Source: Phyllobacterium phragmitis (GTDB lineage: Bacteria; Pseudomonadota; Alphaproteobacteria; Rhizobiales; Rhizobiaceae). Taken from it: a stretch of 64,000 bases of DNA. The translations under genes and the position numbers were made by a program. The stretch is from NCBI RefSeq assembly GCF_002980495.1, contig NZ_PVBR01000018.1:1-64000 (forward strand). Direction: 5' to 3'. A model generated the notes under the pieces. The model ran no database searches. It was given only the letters and a program-made list of their open reading frames with translations, and had not been told where the DNA came from. This document shows positions 46,532 through 55,041 of the stretch, piece by piece. Every line of letters starts with the position of its first letter. The first letter of the stretch is position 1.

Positions 46532-46609
46532 GATCTCTATCGGTCCGCATTTCTTATCAGCGTTTCGGGGTCGGTCCAGATGGGCAAGCGGCAAAGCCTG
46601 TCAGGTCAT

Positions 46610-48253
46610 TTAGCGCCGTTTCCTGAGATGGGCGACAAGGCCTTGCGTGGAGGCGTCGCGGCCTTCGGCGGATTTCTCGCCTGAGACGACGGGCAGAAGC
46701 TCCGTCGCCAGTTCCTTGCCCAGTTCCACGCCCCATTGGTCAAAGGCATTGATGCCGAAGAGCTGCGCCTCGACGAAGACGCGATGCTCGTAAAGCGCCA
46801 CCAGCCGGCCGAGCGCAAAGGGATCGAGCAGATCGTGAATGATGGTGAGCGACGGCCGGTTGCCGGAAAAGACGCGGTGCGGGGCCAGGCGGTCGATCTC
46901 CGCCTGTTCCATCCCCTTGGCGGCAAGCTGCGCCTTGGCTTCTTCAAGCGTGCGGCCCTTCATCAACGCCTGCGACTGCGCCAGGCAATTGGCCAAAAGC
47001 ATCTCGTGCTGGTTGACGAGATGCGGCTCGTGCCCCCTCGCCGCGACGATGAATTCCACCGGGATGACATCGGTCCCCTGGTGCAGAAGCTGGAAAAAGG
47101 CATGCTGGCCATTGGTGCCCGGCTCGCCCCACACCACCGGCCCGGTCGGGCCCGATACCGGCCCGCCGTCGATGGTGACGCTCTTGCCGTTCGATTCCAT
47201 GTCGAGCTGCTGGAGATAGGCCGGAAGCCGGGCCAGACGCTGGTCGTAGGGAATGACGGCGCGGCTGCCATAGCCCGAGATGGCGCGGTGCCAATAGCCG
47301 ATCAGGCCGAGCATCACCGGCAGGTTCTCATCGAGCGGCGCATCGCGGAAATGCACATCCATCGCATGGGCGCCTTCGAGGAAGCGGCGGAAATTTTGCG
47401 GCCCGATAGCGATCATCAAAGGCAGGCCGATGGCCGACCAGATGGAATAGCGCCCACCGACCCAGTCCCAAAAGCCGAACACCCGGTCGGACGCGATGCC
47501 GAAGGCCGCAACCTTTTCGAGCGCTGTCGAAACGGCGGCGAAATGCGCGCCGACCGCCGCCTCGCCGAGCGCCTCGGCGATCCATTTGCGTGCCGTCTGG
47601 GCGTTGGTCATGGTTTCGATCGTGGTGAAGGTCTTCGAGGCGACGATGATCAGCGTCGTCGCCGGATCGAGCGGCCCCAGCGTATCGGCGATATGCGCGC
47701 CGTCGATATTGGAGACGAAATGGGCACGCGGCCCGTCATGATAGGGTGACAGCGCCAGCGTCGCCATGACGGGCCCCAGATCCGAACCGCCGATGCCGAT
47801 ATTGACGATGTCGGTGATCTGCTTGCCGGTCGCGCCCTTGATCGAACCATCGCGTATGCCGTTTGAGAACGCCGCCATGCGGCTCAGCACCTCGCGCACG
47901 CCAGGCAGCACATCCTCGCCGTCGACCATGATCTTTTCGGACGTCGTGTCGCGCAGCGCGACATGCAGGACGGCGCGGCCTTCCGAATTGTTGATCGGTA
48001 CACCGGAGAACATGGCGGCGCGGCGACCTTCCACATCGGCGGCGACCGCCAGATCCTTGAGGAGGCGCATGGTCTCGTCATTGACGAGGCATTTCGACCA
48101 GTCGAACAGAAGGTCATCGAGCATGAGGGAATAGCGCGAAAAGCGTCCGAGATCGGAGGCGAAGGCGGCGCGCATATCCTTCGGCGCGCCATTTTGCCAA
48201 TGGCGTTTCAATGCGGCTACGGCTTCGTCGATCTTGGACCCGTTTCTGGTCAT
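46610..48253 (-). CDS. pgi: Glucose-6-phosphate isomerase
   Basis: 547 residues, full length. The signatures [20 protein letters not shown] and [20 protein letters not shown] identify [14 protein letters not shown] binds the phosphate. Interconverts glucose-6-phosphate and fructose-6-phosphate and so feeds both central metabolism and the fructose-6-phosphate used for GDP-mannose/fucose. ATG at 48253 with GGAG about 9 nt upstream. Confidence 0.97.
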   Translation of the reverse strand: MTRNGSKIDEAVAALKRHWQNGAPKDMRAAFASDLGRFSRYSLMLDDLLFDWSKCLVNDETMRLLKDLAVAADVEGRRAAMFSGVPINNSEGRAVLHVALRDTTSEKIMVDGEDVLPGVREVLSRMAAFSNGIRDGSIKGATGKQITDIVNIGIGGSDLGPVMATLALSPYHDGPRAHFVSNIDGAHIADTLGPLDPATTLIIVASKTFTTIETMTNAQTARKWIAEALGEAAVGAHFAAVSTALEKVAAFGIASDRVFGFWDWVGGRYSIWSAIGLPLMIAIGPQNFRRFLEGAHAMDVHFRDAPLDENLPVMLGLIGYWHRAISGYGSRAVIPYDQRLARLPAYLQQLDMESNGKSVTIDGGPVSGPTGPVVWGEPGTNGQHAFFQLLHQGTDVIPVEFIVAARGHEPHLVNQHEMLLANCLAQSQALMKGRTLEEAKAQLAAKGMEQAEIDRLAPHRVFSGNRPSLTIIHDLLDPFALGRLVALYEHRVFVEAQLFGINAFDQWGVELGKELATELLPVVSGEKSAEGRDASTQGLVAHLRKRR

Positions 48254-48553
48254 GACGCATACTCCCGAATCGAAAGGTTGAGCGAGACTAGAGCCGGAAG
48301 AGGAAAAGTGTAAGGCCGGGCGAGGAAATCTCCCCGTCCCGGCCTTTCAAAATTCGAAACAATTTGGGCTTTTCCATTTTGATGGAAACGCCCACCCAGC
48401 GCCCTCGTGGTTCGAGGCTCATTCCGCTGCGCTTCATTCGCACCTCACCGTGAGGGCTACTGGAGCGCTGTGCCCTTCACCCTAATCCTGAGGCGCTCGC
48501 GACGCGAGCCTCGAAGGACGAGGGTGAAGGGCACCACGTCAAAATCGCCCCGC
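48254..48553. other. Intergenic stretch holding pgi promoter and palindromic repeats
   Basis: 300 bp between the dehydratase stop and the pgi start, both on the minus strand. The part near pgi should carry its promoter; the rest is taken by the palindromic repeat pair at 48402-48534. Confidence 0.5.
48402..48534. repeat. Palindromic repeat pair (REP/MITE-like)
   Basis: GTGCCCTTCACCCT (48470-48483) and AGGGTGAAGGGCAC (48521-48534) are a perfect 14-bp inverted repeat. Between them GAGGCGCTCGC and GCGAGCCTC form an inner stem with a 3-nt loop. A related, less perfect palindrome (CCCTCGTGGTTCGAGG...CCTCACCGTGAGGG) lies directly beside it at 48402-48455. The unit resembles dispersed repeats of alphaproteobacterial intergenic regions and could form a cruciform or terminate the dehydratase transcript. 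Confidence 0.65.
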
Positions 48554-50353
48554 TTAATGGTTGTCGCGCGGCAGGCCCATGGTCTGGGCGATGCGTTGAT
48601 ATTTGACCGCGGGCTTCAGCACCATGCCCTCGGAGAGCTGGTCGATCATGCCGCGCTGGATCTCCTGCCATGGCGTCTGGTGAGCGGGATACGGATAGCC
48701 GCCGGCGGCCATCAGTTCGCTGCGGCGCTTATGCAGTTCCTCGTCGGAGATGAGGATATCTGCCGTCCCCTTCTTCAGGTCTATGCGCAGTCGGTCGCCC
48801 GACTTCACCAGCGCCAGACCGCCATTGGCGGCGGCTTCGGGCGAAGCGTTGAGGATCGACGGCGAGCCCGACGTGCCGGACTGGCGGCCGTCGCCGACAC
48901 ATGGCAGGGCATGTACGCCCTTCTTGATGAGATAAGCGGGCGGCTGCATGTTGACGACTTCCGCCCCGCCGGGATAGCCGATGGGACCCGTGCCGCGCAT
49001 GATCAGGATGGTGTCCTCGTCGAGCCCGAGTGCCGGATCATCGATACGGGCGTGGTAATCCTCCGGACCGTTAAAGACCTGCGCGATGCCCTCGAAGGCA
49101 TCCGGGTCCGTCGGGTTCGACAAATAGCGGTCGCGGAATTCCGGCGAGATGACGCTGGTCTTCATGATCGCGCTATCGAAGAGATTGCCCTTCAGATTGA
49201 TGAAGCCGGCCTTCTCCTTCAGCGGATCGGAGAACGGACGGATGACCTTCGTGTCGAGGTTTTCCGCGCCGCGGCAATTCTCGCCGATGCTCTTGCCGTT
49301 GATGGTCAGCGCATCGGGATGCGGCAGCTTTCCGGCCTTCATCAGTTCGTTGACGACCGCGGGCACACCGCCGGCATGGTGGTAGTCCTCACCCAGATAT
49401 TCGCCTGCCGGCTGGAGATTGACCAGAAGCGGGATCTCGTGGCCGAGCGCCTGCCAATCATCATTGTCGAGCTTGACGCCGAGATGGCGGGCGATCGCAT
49501 TGAGATGGATGGGTGCATTGGTCGAGCCGCCGATGGCCGAATTGACGACGATGGCGTTCTCGAAGGCTTCGCGCGTCATGATGTCAGACGGCCGCAAATT
49601 CTCGCGCACCATCTCGACGGCGCGGAAACCGGTTTCGTAGGCGATCTGGCCGCGCTCGCGATAGGGAGCCGGAATGGCCGCGCCGCCCGGCAGTTCCATG
49701 CCGAGCGCCTCGGCAAGCGAATTCATCGTCGTCGCCGTGCCCATCGTGTTGCAATAGCCGACGGATGGGGCGGAAGAAGAGACGATATCGATGAACTGAT
49801 CATAGTCGATCTCGCCCGCTGCAAGCCGCTCGCGCGATTTCCAGACGATGGTGCCGGAACCGGTGCGCTCGCCGCGATGCCAGCCATTGAGCATCGGACC
49901 GACGGAAAGGGCAATGGCCGGGAGGTTGACCGTCGCAGCGCCCATCAGCATGGCCGGCGTGGTCTTGTCGCAGCCGACCGTCAGCACGACGCCATCGAGC
50001 GGATAGCCATACAGCACCTCGACCAGGCCGAGATAGGCGAGATTGCGATCGAGCGCGGCGGTCGGGCGCTTGCCGGTCTCCTGAATGGGGTGGACCGGAA
50101 ACTCCAGCGCGACACCGCCGGCGGCCGCGATCCCGTCGCGCACGCGCTTGGCCAGTTCGACATGATGACGGTTGCAGGGCGAGAGATCGGAGCCAGTCTG
50201 GGCGATGCCGATAATCGGCTTTCCTGAACGCAACTCACGGCTCGTCAACCCATAATTCAGATAGCGCTCGAGATAGAGCGCCGTCATGCTCGGATTATCG
50301 GGATTGTCGAACCATTCCTGAGAACGGAGTGTTCTGGTCTTCTTTTCGCTCAT
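48554..50353 (-). CDS. IlvD/Edd-family sugar-acid dehydratase (L-arabinonate/D-xylonate type)
   Basis: 599 residues from the ATG at 50353 (GAGGAAAG upstream). Cys60 (TGSDLSPC), Cys128 (VGCDKT) and Cys201 (GYCNTMG) are the cluster ligands; as I recall, the positions match those of Caulobacter xylonate dehydratase, which holds a [2Fe-2S] cluster. The serine-rich [11 protein letters not shown] near the C-terminus provides the catalytic base region. It would dehydrate an aldonic acid to a 2-keto-3-deoxy acid. It is distinct from ilvD and edd proper by length and pattern. No sugar transporter or aldolase is adjacent. Confidence 0.88.
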   Translation of the reverse strand: MSEKKTRTLRSQEWFDNPDNPSMTALYLERYLNYGLTSRELRSGKPIIGIAQTGSDLSPCNRHHVELAKRVRDGIAAAGGVALEFPVHPIQETGKRPTAALDRNLAYLGLVEVLYGYPLDGVVLTVGCDKTTPAMLMGAATVNLPAIALSVGPMLNGWHRGERTGSGTIVWKSRERLAAGEIDYDQFIDIVSSSAPSVGYCNTMGTATTMNSLAEALGMELPGGAAIPAPYRERGQIAYETGFRAVEMVRENLRPSDIMTREAFENAIVVNSAIGGSTNAPIHLNAIARHLGVKLDNDDWQALGHEIPLLVNLQPAGEYLGEDYHHAGGVPAVVNELMKAGKLPHPDALTINGKSIGENCRGAENLDTKVIRPFSDPLKEKAGFINLKGNLFDSAIMKTSVISPEFRDRYLSNPTDPDAFEGIAQVFNGPEDYHARIDDPALGLDEDTILIMRGTGPIGYPGGAEVVNMQPPAYLIKKGVHALPCVGDGRQSGTSGSPSILNASPEAAANGGLALVKSGDRLRIDLKKGTADILISDEELHKRRSELMAAGGYPYPAHQTPWQEIQRGMIDQLSEGMVLKPAVKYQRIAQTMGLPRDNH

Positions 50354-50464
50354 AATTTCGCTTTCCTCACCGGCCGCTTTCCCAGCCTCGCCTTTGCCGC
50401 CATGGATAAGACAAACGGCGTCACACGGCAACAAGTATTACTAAATGACTTTTGGATCGTTGCG

Positions 50465-50508
50465 CGCCATTTGGACGCGTAAAGGGCGCTGCGCGTCTAA
50501 TACATGGC
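50465..50508. promoter_or_regulatory. Inverted repeat in the divergent dehydratase/coxG region
   Basis: TTGGACGCG (50471-50479) and CGCGTCTAA (50492-50500) pair at 8 of 9 positions, and the symmetry extends outward to CGCCAT / ATGGCG with a 1-nt bulge. It lies about 110 bp before the dehydratase start and 53 bp before the CoxG-like start, a fitting place for a regulator or an RNA stem. No binding protein can be named. Confidence 0.4.
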
Positions 50509-50560
50509 GAAATCCGACCAAAAAATCTACGTTGCCGGCGATTGAAAGGAAGGAACCAAC

Positions 50561-51016
50561 ATGGATTTGACCGGAGAAGAGCGGATCGCCGCGCCGCGCG
50601 AGGCGGTGTGGCGGGCGTTGAACGATATCGAGACGCTCAAAGCCTGCATACCAGGATGCGAATCGCTGGAAAAACGCACCGCAACCGAGATCGACGCAGC
50701 ACTCGGCGTAAGGCTCGGCCCGGTGAAGGTCAGGTTCCACGGTGAGCTCGAACTCTCCAATCTCAATCCGCCTGTTTCCTATACGATCTCAGGCGCGGGC
50801 AAAGGCAGCATCGCCGGTTTCGTCCATGGCAGCGCCGATGTGGTGCTGATCGAGGACGGCGGCGAAACCGTGCTGATCTATGCGATCAGGGGCGATGCCG
50901 GCGGCGAAATAGCGCAGTTCGGCACCAGGCTGCTCAGCTCGACCTCGCGAAAGCTGGCGGACCGATTTTTCTCCAGCATCGGCAAGGCCGCCAGCGATGG
51001 CCGTTCCGAGACATGA
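50561..51016 (+). CDS. CoxG-like SRPBCC-domain protein
   Basis: 151 residues. MDLTGEERIAAPREAVWRAL, IPGCESLEK and SYTISGAGKGSIAGFVHGSA are characteristic of the CoxG family (hydrophobic-pocket SRPBCC fold). CoxG works in assembly or membrane attachment of molybdenum hydroxylases such as CO dehydrogenase, but no such enzyme is encoded in the window. It lies upstream of preT on the same strand, separated by 160 bp with RutR-like sites, so it is probably not part of the pyrimidine operon. Confidence 0.85.
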   Translation: MDLTGEERIAAPREAVWRALNDIETLKACIPGCESLEKRTATEIDAALGVRLGPVKVRFHGELELSNLNPPVSYTISGAGKGSIAGFVHGSADVVLIEDGGETVLIYAIRGDAGGEIAQFGTRLLSSTSRKLADRFFSSIGKAASDGRSET

Positions 51017-51034
51017 GAGAGACTTTGCTCATTA

Positions 51035-51070
51035 TTGACCAGATGATAAAAAATTTGACCTTCTGAGAAA
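51035..51070 (+). promoter_or_regulatory. Two RutR-box-like sites upstream of preT
   Basis: TTGACCAGATGATAAA (51035-51050) matches the RutR consensus TTGACCA-NN-TGGTCAA in the whole left half and five of seven positions in the right. TTGACCTTCTGAGAAA (51055-51070) keeps TTGACC. The sites are 20 bp apart (about two helical turns), 107-142 bp before the preT ATG. Confidence 0.55.
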
Positions 51071-51176
51071 ACATGTCATCCTGCCCATATCGGACAAGGC
51101 GAAGAAATCGCCACCGGAAAACAGAGCCCAGCGCTTAAGGGAATAGCGCGGCTCCTAAGATGGGAGATGCGATCTC

Positions 51177-52682
51177 ATGGCATCAGCAGGACCTGAATCA
51201 CCAAAATGGGGATCAGCAGGATCGGCCGCCTTTGAAACCGAAACTCCGGATATCAGGGCGGGCAGGCTCGACCCCGCCGCCTATATCAATGTTTTTGAAG
51301 ATCTGCACCCGCCGCTGACGCGGCACGAGGCCTTCGTCGAGGCGGATCGCTGCTATTTCTGTTACGATGCCCCGTGCATAAACGCCTGCCCGACCGGCAT
51401 CGACATTCCCCTCTTCATCCGCCAGATCGGCGCAGACAATCCGACCGGCTCGGCCAAGACCATCCTGGCCGAAAACATCCTCGGCGGCATGTGCGCCCGC
51501 GTCTGCCCGACCGAGACGCTGTGCGAGCAGGCCTGCGTGCGCGAAGCAGCGGAAGGCAAGCCGGTGAAGATCGGCCTTCTGCAGCGCTACGCAACCGACC
51601 ATCTGATGGCGGAGGGCAAGCATCCTTTTACTCGCACAACACCGACCGGCAAGCATATCGCCGTGGTTGGCGCAGGCCCGGCCGGGCTATCGGCGGCGCA
51701 CCGCCTTGCCAAACTTGGCCACGAGGTGACGATTTTCGAGACGCGGCCGAAAAGCGGCGGCCTCAACGAATATGGCATCGCCGCCTACAAGACCGTCGAT
51801 GATTTTGCCCGGAGGGAGCTGGAATTCATCCTGGAGATCGGCGGCATCACCATCGAGAACGGCAAGGTGCTTGGCCGCGACATCAGCCTCGAGGCGTTGA
51901 AAGCCGGTCATGACGCAGTGTTTCTCGGCATGGGCCTGCCCGAGGTCAACGATCTCGGCCTTGACGGCGAGGATGCCGAAGGCTGCATCGACGCGGTGGA
52001 ATATATCGCGGCGCTGCGTCAAAGCGACGATCTTTCGAGCCTACCCGTGGGCCGTGACGCGGTGGTCATCGGCGGCGGCATGACGGCCATCGACGTCGCC
52101 ATCCAGGTCAAGCTGCTTGGAGCGCAAAACGTCACCATCGCCTACAGGCGCGGGCGGGAAAGCATGAATGCCAGCGCCTATGAGCAGGAACTGGCGCAGA
52201 CGCATGGCGTCGTCATCCGCCACTGGCTGCAGCCGACAGCGCTGAAGCGCAATGCCTCTGATACCATCAGCGGCATCGAGCTCGAATATACCGCTCAGGC
52301 GAACGGCAAGCTCGTCGGTACCGGCGAGATGCTGACGCTTGCGGCGGACCAGGTGTTCAAGGCGATCGGCCAGACGTTCGACGCCCACCCCCTCGCCGGC
52401 TCCGGAATTGGCCTGGCAAAGGGCCGCATCAGCGTCGATGCGGAGCGGCGCACCTCCGTCGAAGGCATATGGGCCGGCGGCGACTGCATCGCGGACGGCC
52501 AGGATCTGACGGTCGCCGCCGTCCAGGACGGCAAGCTCGCAGCGGAATCCATCCACCGCGCCTTGATGCGGGTGCCGGATCAGATCGACGGCTTTGCCGA
52601 AGCCGTCCTTGCAGGCGGCGCGGCTGGCTCGACCGGCCACATGCCGCAACCACAGCCTTCGGCTGATCCACTGGCGCGCTGA
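51177..52682 (+). CDS. preT: NAD-dependent dihydropyrimidine dehydrogenase subunit PreT
   Basis: 501 residues. The N-terminal domain carries the Fe-S cysteines (CYFCYDAPCINACPTG and CARVCPTETLCEQAC). It is followed by FAD binding (IAVVGAGPAGLSAAHRLA) and NAD(P)H binding (VVIGGGMTAIDVAIQVKLLG), the glutamate-synthase-small-subunit architecture. It passes electrons from NADH to PreA for reduction of uracil and thymine to the dihydro forms, step one of reductive pyrimidine degradation. preA follows after 24 bp. The start ATG is preceded by TGGGAGA. Confidence 0.93.
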   Translation: MASAGPESPKWGSAGSAAFETETPDIRAGRLDPAAYINVFEDLHPPLTRHEAFVEADRCYFCYDAPCINACPTGIDIPLFIRQIGADNPTGSAKTILAENILGGMCARVCPTETLCEQACVREAAEGKPVKIGLLQRYATDHLMAEGKHPFTRTTPTGKHIAVVGAGPAGLSAAHRLAKLGHEVTIFETRPKSGGLNEYGIAAYKTVDDFARRELEFILEIGGITIENGKVLGRDISLEALKAGHDAVFLGMGLPEVNDLGLDGEDAEGCIDAVEYIAALRQSDDLSSLPVGRDAVVIGGGMTAIDVAIQVKLLGAQNVTIAYRRGRESMNASAYEQELAQTHGVVIRHWLQPTALKRNASDTISGIELEYTAQANGKLVGTGEMLTLAADQVFKAIGQTFDAHPLAGSGIGLAKGRISVDAERRTSVEGIWAGGDCIADGQDLTVAAVQDGKLAAESIHRALMRVPDQIDGFAEAVLAGGAAGSTGHMPQPQPSADPLAR

Positions 52683-52706
52683 AGACGGGGATAAGGACCA
52701 CATATC

Positions 52707-54014
52707 ATGGCTGATCTCTCAAGCAATTTCCTCGGCATCAAATCTCCCAACCCGTTCTGGCTGGCTTCCGCGCCGCCGACCGACAAGGCCTATAATGTCG
52801 AACGCGCCTTCAAGGCGGGATGGGGCGGCGTGGTCTGGAAGACGCTCGGCGAACAGGGACCGCCGGTCGTCAATGTCAACGGTCCGCGCTATGGCGCGAT
52901 CCACGGGCCGGACCGCAGGCTCCTCGGCCTCAACAATATCGAGCTCATCACCGATCGACCGCTGGATATGAATTTGCGGGAAATGAAGGAGGTGAAGATG
53001 CGCTGGCCGGACCGCGCGCTGATCGCCTCGATCATGGTGCCCTGCGAGGAAAGCGCGTGGAGGGCGATCCTGCCGCTGGTCGAGGAAACAGGGGCTGACG
53101 GTATCGAGCTCAATTTCGGCTGTCCGCACGGGATGAGCGAGCGCGGCATGGGCGCTGCGGTCGGCCAGGTGCCGGAATATATCGAAATGGTGGTGCGCTG
53201 GTGCAAGCAGTACAGCCGCATGCCCGTCATCACCAAGCTGACGCCCAACATCGCCGATATCCGCAAGCCGGCGCGCGCCGCAAAGGCGGGCGGCACGGAT
53301 GCGGTGTCGCTGATCAATACGATCAATTCCATCGTCTCGGTCGACCTCGACGATTTCTCGCCCATCCCCTCGATCGACGGGCGCGGTTCGCATGGCGGCT
53401 ATTGCGGCCCTGCCGTCAAGCCGATCGCGCTCAACATGGTGGCGGAAATCGCCCGCGATCCGGAAACGCGCGGCCTGCCGATCTCCGGCATCGGCGGCAT
53501 CACCACCTGGCGCGACGCCGCCGAATTCATCGCGCTCGGCTGCGGCAATGTGCAGGTCTGCACGGCTGCGATGACCTATGGCTTCAAGGTCGTGCAGGAA
53601 ATGATCGATGGGCTCTCGGACTGGATGGACCGCAAGGGCTTCCGCTCCATCGAGGAATTCCAGGGCATGGCGGTGCCGAATGTCACCGACTGGCAGTATC
53701 TCAATCTGAACCACGTCACCAAGGCGCGGATCGACCAGGATCTCTGCATCAAATGCGGACGCTGCCATATCGCGTGCGAGGACACGTCGCACCAGGCGAT
53801 CACCGCGACGGTCAACAGTGCGCGGCATTTCGAGGTCATCGACGAGGAATGCGTCGGTTGCAATCTGTGCGTCAATGTCTGCCCCGTCGAGGATTGCATC
53901 ACGATGGAGACGATTTCCGGCATCGATCCGCGCACCAAGGCGCCGATCCATGCCGACTATGCCAACTGGACGACCCATCCGAACAATCCGATGGCGAAAA
54001 TGGCGGCGGAGTGA
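52707..54014 (+). CDS. preA: NAD-dependent dihydropyrimidine dehydrogenase subunit PreA
   Basis: 435 residues. An FMN-binding dihydroorotate-dehydrogenase-like barrel (SPNPFWLASAPPTDKAYNVE; catalytic cysteine in GCPHGMSERGMG; ISGIGGITTW) is followed by two 4Fe-4S clusters (CIKCGRCHIAC and CVGCNLCVNVCPVEDC). Together with PreT it reduces uracil/thymine at the expense of NADH in the cytoplasm. The gene ends 18 bp before the convergent rutR stop. Confidence 0.95.
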   Translation: MADLSSNFLGIKSPNPFWLASAPPTDKAYNVERAFKAGWGGVVWKTLGEQGPPVVNVNGPRYGAIHGPDRRLLGLNNIELITDRPLDMNLREMKEVKMRWPDRALIASIMVPCEESAWRAILPLVEETGADGIELNFGCPHGMSERGMGAAVGQVPEYIEMVVRWCKQYSRMPVITKLTPNIADIRKPARAAKAGGTDAVSLINTINSIVSVDLDDFSPIPSIDGRGSHGGYCGPAVKPIALNMVAEIARDPETRGLPISGIGGITTWRDAAEFIALGCGNVQVCTAAMTYGFKVVQEMIDGLSDWMDRKGFRSIEEFQGMAVPNVTDWQYLNLNHVTKARIDQDLCIKCGRCHIACEDTSHQAITATVNSARHFEVIDEECVGCNLCVNVCPVEDCITMETISGIDPRTKAPIHADYANWTTHPNNPMAKMAAE

Positions 54015-54032
54015 ATTGCCGGGAGATCCGTT

Positions 54033-54686
54033 TCAGCCGCGCGGCCTGATGCCGTTGAGAATGATGCTGATCACGGCCTGTGCCGTCTGTTCGTGGAAGC
54101 CGGGACGGTTGACCTGCGAACCAAGGATGGCGCGCACCTGTACATCGAAATCCGCATAATGCTGGGTGGTGGCCCAGATCATGAAGATGAGATGATAGGG
54201 ATCGACGGGGCTGAGCTTCTTTTCATCCACCCAGCGGCGGATGATTGTGGCCTTCTCATCAACGAGCTCTTTCAGATGGCCTTTCAGAAAATCGGAAATC
54301 GCCGGGGCGCCATGCAGGATTTCATTGGCGAAAAGGCGGGACGCCTCAGGCTTCTCCTCCGACATCTTCAGCTTCAGCGTGATGTATTTGCGCAGTTCCT
54401 CGACCGGGTCTCCAGCCGGGTCTATGTCATCCAGGGGACGCAGCCATTCCTCCAGCGTATCTTCGAGAACCGTCACATAGATGTTCTGCTTACGCGGAAA
54501 ATAATAGAGCAGGTTGGGCTTCGACATGCCGGCCTTTTCGGCGATCTGGTCGATCGTCGAGCCGCGAAATCCATAGGTCGAAAAGACCTCGAGCGCGGCT
54601 TCGAGAATGATGCGCCGGTTGATGCCCTGGATACGGGTCGTGCCTTCGGCCTTCTCCCCGTTCTTGCGTTTGACCGCCGTGGCCAT
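54033..54686 (-). CDS. rutR: TetR-family pyrimidine regulator RutR
   Basis: 217 residues from the ATG at 54686 (AAGGTG upstream). Helix-turn-helix STIDQIAEKAGMSKPNLLYYF plus a ligand domain with ASRLFANEILHGAP, DEKATIIRRWV, PYHLIFMIWATTQHYADF and LNGIRPRG. These closely follow E. coli RutR, whose ligand is uracil (or thymine). It probably represses preTA and the downstream catabolic/import operon until uracil accumulates. A near-perfect RutR box lies 81 bp upstream of its start. Confidence 0.92.
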   Translation of the reverse strand: MATAVKRKNGEKAEGTTRIQGINRRIILEAALEVFSTYGFRGSTIDQIAEKAGMSKPNLLYYFPRKQNIYVTVLEDTLEEWLRPLDDIDPAGDPVEELRKYITLKLKMSEEKPEASRLFANEILHGAPAISDFLKGHLKELVDEKATIIRRWVDEKKLSPVDPYHLIFMIWATTQHYADFDVQVRAILGSQVNRPGFHEQTAQAVISIILNGIRPRG

Positions 54687-54767
54687 TTGACACCTTTCAA
54701 TCGAGGGAGCACCTTCGAAAACGCTGAAAGCGCTTGACCGCATCCCACTGCTCTTCTAGCCTGCATT

Positions 54768-54783
54768 TTGACCAAGTAGTCAA
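54768..54783. promoter_or_regulatory. Near-perfect RutR box between rutR and the catabolic operon
   Basis: TTGACCAAGTAGTCAA is an inverted repeat that differs from the RutR consensus TTGACCA-NN-TGGTCAA at one position. It is placed in the divergent promoter region, fitting autoregulation of rutR and control of the 54.9-61.7 kb operon. Confidence 0.75.
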
Positions 54784-54872
54784 GTTTTTGATTATGGCAG
54801 CACCCCAAGCGGCAGGTCACGGGAACATAAGAAACACAGCGGGTGAAACTCCGCAATCAGGAGGCAGGGCGC

Positions 54873-55007
54873 ATGTCGGATTCGGCATTGAGCACCAATA
54901 ATCCCGGCACGTCCAACGGTCGGTTGAAGCTGAGCCTCCGTCTCTCTTTCAGCGCCAGGGATATTTGCCCGCCACCACTGGCCGATATTCTCAAGAAGCT
55001 CGCATAA
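54873..55007 (+). CDS. Small 44-codon ORF with a strong ribosome binding site
   Basis: ATG at 54873 preceded by CAGGAGGC at a suitable distance; 44 codons to TAA at 55005-55007. The protein begins MSDSALSTNNPG and ends PPPLADILKKLA; it has no signal peptide, no transmembrane segment and no recognised family. It ends 34 nt before the amidohydrolase ATG, in the position of a leader ORF of the pyrimidine operon. The ribosome binding site and spacing argue for translation; conservation is untested. Confidence 0.45.
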   Translation: MSDSALSTNNPGTSNGRLKLSLRLSFSARDICPPPLADILKKLA

Positions 55008-55041
55008 GGCAAACCGCAAAGCAATTGGAGGGAATTCCATC

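Noticed and set aside
48407-50227. 606-codon open frame opposite the dehydratase gene
   Set aside because: Antisense shadow; the minus strand carries a full dehydratase with all three cluster cysteines.
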